From contig NZ_JAIVFL010000001.1 in NCBI RefSeq assembly GCF_022760805.1, positions 3,410,001-3,474,000 of the forward strand: a DNA stretch of 64,000 nucleotides, given 5' to 3'. Positions 61,187 through 64,000 of the stretch are shown here, piece after piece. The stretch comes from Candidatus Mycolicibacterium alkanivorans (lineage in GTDB: Bacteria; Actinomycetota; Actinomycetes; Mycobacteriales; Mycobacteriaceae). A program made the translations under genes and the position numbers. The notes beneath the pieces are model-generated. The model saw only the letters and a program-made list of their open reading frames with translations, had not been told where the DNA came from and did no database searches. Every line of letters starts with the position of its first letter. Within the stretch, counting starts at the first letter, position 1.

Positions 61187-62718
61187 GTACAACGATCAGC
61201 GACACATCGATCCGTTCGGAACTCGAATCGGCCATCACCACCGCACTTGCAGGTGGAGACTCGTCTCGCTGGCCCGCCAAGCTGCCCGTGCGCGAGCGAA
61301 TCGCTCTACTGCTCGACCCCGGCAGCTGGCTAGAGGACGGACTCCTGGCAGGCGCCACTGGCAACGCTCTACCCGCCGACGGTGTACTCACCGGCGTCGG
61401 ACGCATCGAAGATCGCCCGGTCGCGGTGATCGCCCACGACTTCAGCGTCAAGGCGGGCTCGTGGGGCGAACTTACCTGCGAAAAGCAGGTACGGATCCTC
61501 GAGCGGGCCGATCGAGACCTGTTGCCGGTGATCTACCTGGTCGATTCCGCCGGCGGCCGCCTCACCGACCAACTCGGGTTCTACTCCGGCCGCCGCGGCG
61601 CATCCAAAATCTTTCAGCTGCAGATTCGGCTGTCGGGCCGCGTCCCACAGATCTGCTGCCTGCACGGACCGTCCGCCGCCGGAGGCGCCTACATGCCGGC
61701 CTTCACCGACTGGGTCGGAATGGTCAACGGCAACGCGTCGATGTACCTCGCCTCCCCGCGTGTAGCGGAAAAGGTCACCGGAGAACGCACCACCCTTGAG
61801 GAAATGGGTGGGGCAACGATGCACGCCACGGTGTCCGGATGTGGAGACGAAGTTTTCGACCACGATTGGCAGGTCATCGCTGCGGCACGCCTGTTGTTGT
61901 CGTACCTCCCCGACGATTGGCGCTCGGCGCCCAAACTCACGGCGCCGCGTGAACCCGAGATCACCGAGTGGGAACCCGACCTGATTCCCGAGGATCCCAA
62001 CCAGTCATATGATGTTCGCGACGTGATCAGCCGCGTCGTCGATGCGGGCAGCTTCTTTGAAATCAAGTCTGCGTGGGCCACCGAGATCGTCTGCGGCTTT
62101 GCCAGATTGCACGGGCGCACCGTCGGGCTCGTCGCCAACCAGCCCGCTGTGCGCAGCGGAGCGATATTCGTCGACTCCGCCGACAAAGCGGCCAGGTTCA
62201 TTTCGATGTCCGACGCCTACAACATTCCGCTGATCTTCCTGCAGGATGTTCCAGGTTTTATGGTCGGTGTCGCGATCGAACGCCAGGGCATTATCCGACA
62301 CGGCGCGAAGATGGTCACTGCCATGGCGAGTGCCGAGGTACCGAAATTTAGTGTCGTCCTCCGCAAAGCCTACGCAGCGGGGTTTTACGCGATGTGCGCA
62401 CCCGGGTTCGAGCCGAGGGCCACGATCGCGCTCCCCACAGCAACCATCGGACCGATGTCGCCGGAAGCATCCGTCAACGCCGTCTACGCCAACAAGATCG
62501 CCGAGATCGCCGACCCGGCCGAGCGGGAGAGCTACATCGCGGCACGCACAGCCGAGCAGGCTGCCGACATCGGTCTGCTACGCATGGGTAGCCATCTGGT
62601 TGTCGACACGGTTGTGCAACCCGAACGGTTACGAGCCGAACTGATCGAGCGCCTCGCCCACGCCGGCCAGTGGGAGCGCCGTCCACCTTCACGCCATCAT
62701 GTGATCAGCCCGGTCTGA
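61183..62718 (+). CDS. Acyl-CoA carboxylase carboxyltransferase subunit (second set)
   Basis: A 511-residue beta subunit distinct from the AccD2-like protein: [83 protein letters not shown] and [20 protein letters not shown]. The [12 protein letters not shown] motif sets it in another branch from the YEQGGIIKDGAK type at 49958. It transfers CO2 to a short acyl- or enoyl-CoA. It starts in overlap with MaoC and is followed by the biotin-carboxylase gene. Confidence 0.92.
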   Translation: MSTTISDTSIRSELESAITTALAGGDSSRWPAKLPVRERIALLLDPGSWLEDGLLAGATGNALPADGVLTGVGRIEDRPVAVIAHDFSVKAGSWGELTCEKQVRILERADRDLLPVIYLVDSAGGRLTDQLGFYSGRRGASKIFQLQIRLSGRVPQICCLHGPSAAGGAYMPAFTDWVGMVNGNASMYLASPRVAEKVTGERTTLEEMGGATMHATVSGCGDEVFDHDWQVIAAARLLLSYLPDDWRSAPKLTAPREPEITEWEPDLIPEDPNQSYDVRDVISRVVDAGSFFEIKSAWATEIVCGFARLHGRTVGLVANQPAVRSGAIFVDSADKAARFISMSDAYNIPLIFLQDVPGFMVGVAIERQGIIRHGAKMVTAMASAEVPKFSVVLRKAYAAGFYAMCAPGFEPRATIALPTATIGPMSPEASVNAVYANKIAEIADPAERESYIAARTAEQAADIGLLRMGSHLVVDTVVQPERLRAELIERLAHAGQWERRPPSRHHVISPV

Positions 62719-62811
62719 GAAGGGCACGGCACAGTCGTGACCGCCGACGCGCCAGCCAACCGATACATCAACGCCCCGGACACCGCGGCCTTCGAGAATG
62801 AAGGGGTTTTC

Positions 62812-64000
62812 GTGTTCAAACCGTTCGACAGTGTCCTCATTGCCAACCGAGGCGAGATTGCCGTCCGAATCATCCGCGCCACCCACGATGCCGGTCTTCG
62901 TGCCGTTGCCGTCTACGCCGACCCTGACGCGGACGCCCCCCACGTCAGGCTGGCGGACGAGGCCTATGCGCTACACGGCACAACCGCAGCCGATACCTAC
63001 CTCGACATGCGAAAGATCCTGGATGTCGCTCTGGCGTCGGAGGCCCAGTCGGTTCACCCCGGATATGGCTTCCTCTCCGAGAACCCCCAATTCGCTCAAG
63101 CGGTCATCGACGCGGGCTTGGTGTGGATCGGTCCTCGTCCGGACACCATTCGCCTTCTCGGCGACAAAGTCACCGCACGTGAGATCGCCGACAAGGTGGG
63201 CGCTCCCCTGGTGCCCGGAACCAGCGCCCCCGTCGACGACGCGTGGGAGATCCAGAAATTCGCGGACGAGCACGGAATGCCGATCGCGATCAAGGCGGCG
63301 CACGGCGGCGGTGGACGTGGTCTACGCGTCGTGCGCGACGCCGATCGAATCGCCGAAGCGTTTGACGCAGCCACCCGCGAATCGGTGGCGGCGTTCGGCC
63401 GGGGCGAGTGCTTCGTGGAGCGCTACCTCGACAAACCACGCCACGTGGAAGCCCAGGTGATCGCCGACGCCCATGGAACGGTAGTCGTCGTGGGAACGCG
63501 CGACTGCACCCTCCAGCGTCGCCATCAGAAACTGGTGGAAGAGGCACCGGCGCCGTTCCTGACCACAGGGCAGGAAACCGCCATCCGGGATGCTGCTCGA
63601 GCAATCTGCCTCGAGAGCGGCTATCTCGGAGCCGGCACCGTAGAGTTCCTGGTCGGATCCGACGGCACGGTCTCGTTCCTCGAGGTCAACACCCGCCTCC
63701 AGGTCGAACATCCGGTCACCGAGCAGACCACCGGAATCGACCTGGTCCTCGAACAGTTCCGGATCGCCCGCGGCGAGCCCTTGAGCATCTCCCACGACCC
63801 GGAGACCATCGGTCACGCCTTCGAGTTCCGAATCAACTGCGAAGACCCGACGCACAGCTTCGTCCCTAGCCCGGGAACCATCACCGAATGGACGCCCCCC
63901 CAAGGACCGGGCATTCGACTCGACTCCGGCGTCGAAGCGGGCACCGTCGTCGGTGGCCAATTCGACTCGCTGCTCGCCAAACTGATTGTCTCGGGACCCG
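62812..64000 (+). CDS. Biotin-carboxylase subunit of acyl-CoA carboxylase (cut by right edge)
   Basis: The first 396 residues of an alpha subunit: [42 protein letters not shown]-grasp loop [55 protein letters not shown]. The biotinyl domain, if present, lies beyond the window. GTG 62812 with GAAGGGG 6 bases upstream is my choice; an in-frame GTG at 62737 would add 25 residues. Partner of the carboxyltransferase at 61183. Confidence 0.92.
   Translation, partial: MFKPFDSVLIANRGEIAVRIIRATHDAGLRAVAVYADPDADAPHVRLADEAYALHGTTAADTYLDMRKILDVALASEAQSVHPGYGFLSENPQFAQAVIDAGLVWIGPRPDTIRLLGDKVTAREIADKVGAPLVPGTSAPVDDAWEIQKFADEHGMPIAIKAAHGGGGRGLRVVRDADRIAEAFDAATRESVAAFGRGECFVERYLDKPRHVEAQVIADAHGTVVVVGTRDCTLQRRHQKLVEEAPAPFLTTGQETAIRDAARAICLESGYLGAGTVEFLVGSDGTVSFLEVNTRLQVEHPVTEQTTGIDLVLEQFRIARGEPLSISHDPETIGHAFEFRINCEDPTHSFVPSPGTITEWTPPQGPGIRLDSGVEAGTVVGGQFDSLLAKLIVSGP

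Overview
This is a high-GC actinobacterial chromosome segment, most likely from a Mycobacterium or a close mycolic-acid relative. Supporting signs are two soluble diiron monooxygenase (SDIMO) operons with the alpha-beta-coupling-reductase order known from mycobacterial group-6 enzymes, an NDMA/mycofactocin-type alcohol dehydrogenase, F420-type luciferase-like oxidoreductases, many FadE/FadD/EchA-type genes, and a carboxylase cluster resembling accA2-accD2-echA7-Rv0976c of M. tuberculosis. No rRNA, tRNA, CRISPR array or phage genes were seen.

Layout. 1-9619: two paralogous SDIMO operons, both on the minus strand. Each has its own divergently transcribed regulator: a FadR-type GntR protein for the left copy (whose reductase runs off the left edge) and a PucR-type protein for the right copy. 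11912-20931: an acyl-CoA dehydrogenase and an SRPBCC protein, then a minus-strand module of Baeyer-Villiger monooxygenase, alpha/beta hydrolase, aldehyde dehydrogenase and short-chain dehydrogenase, facing an AcoR-like activator. Together with the SDIMOs this could take a short alkane through a secondary alcohol and ketone to an ester and then to acid plus alcohol.

21253-30000: an unusual cluster of a free-standing ferritin-like diiron protein, three SCP2-like small proteins, a 2x[4Fe-4S] ferredoxin, a divergent two-component pair, an acyl-CoA ligase, an NDMA-type alcohol dehydrogenase and a transglutaminase-like protein. I regard it as the best candidate for an undescribed oxidation system. 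30172-34357: a LysR regulator, a two-subunit CoA-transferase and a thiolase, resembling the end of the 3-oxoadipate pathway. 34426-44615: two luciferase-like oxidoreductases, an AMP-forming ligase, a CoA-transferase/hydrolase, a decayed dehydrogenase fragment, and an operon of paired acyl-CoA dehydrogenases, crotonase and thiolase. Two very short translationally coupled ORFs lie back to back near 40 kb.

44668-52262: a minus-strand acyl-CoA carboxylase operon with an AtuA-like (DUF1446) gene, and a divergent TetR gene. 52316-56571: an AMP-ligase gene split by a complete 2571-bp insertion sequence with 13-bp inverted ends and a 5-bp target duplication. 56733-64000: a TetR gene and a divergent operon of acyl-CoA dehydrogenase, acyl-CoA synthetase, MaoC hydratase and a second acyl-CoA carboxylase (biotin carboxylase cut by the right edge), with a 24-bp perfect palindrome as the likely operator.

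Overall this is a catabolic island: monooxygenases activate hydrocarbons or ketones, dehydrogenases and ligases turn the products into CoA esters, and several beta-oxidation or carboxylation modules feed them into central metabolism. Local repressors or activators are placed next to each module. Assignments rest on reading motifs and gene order; no database search was run.
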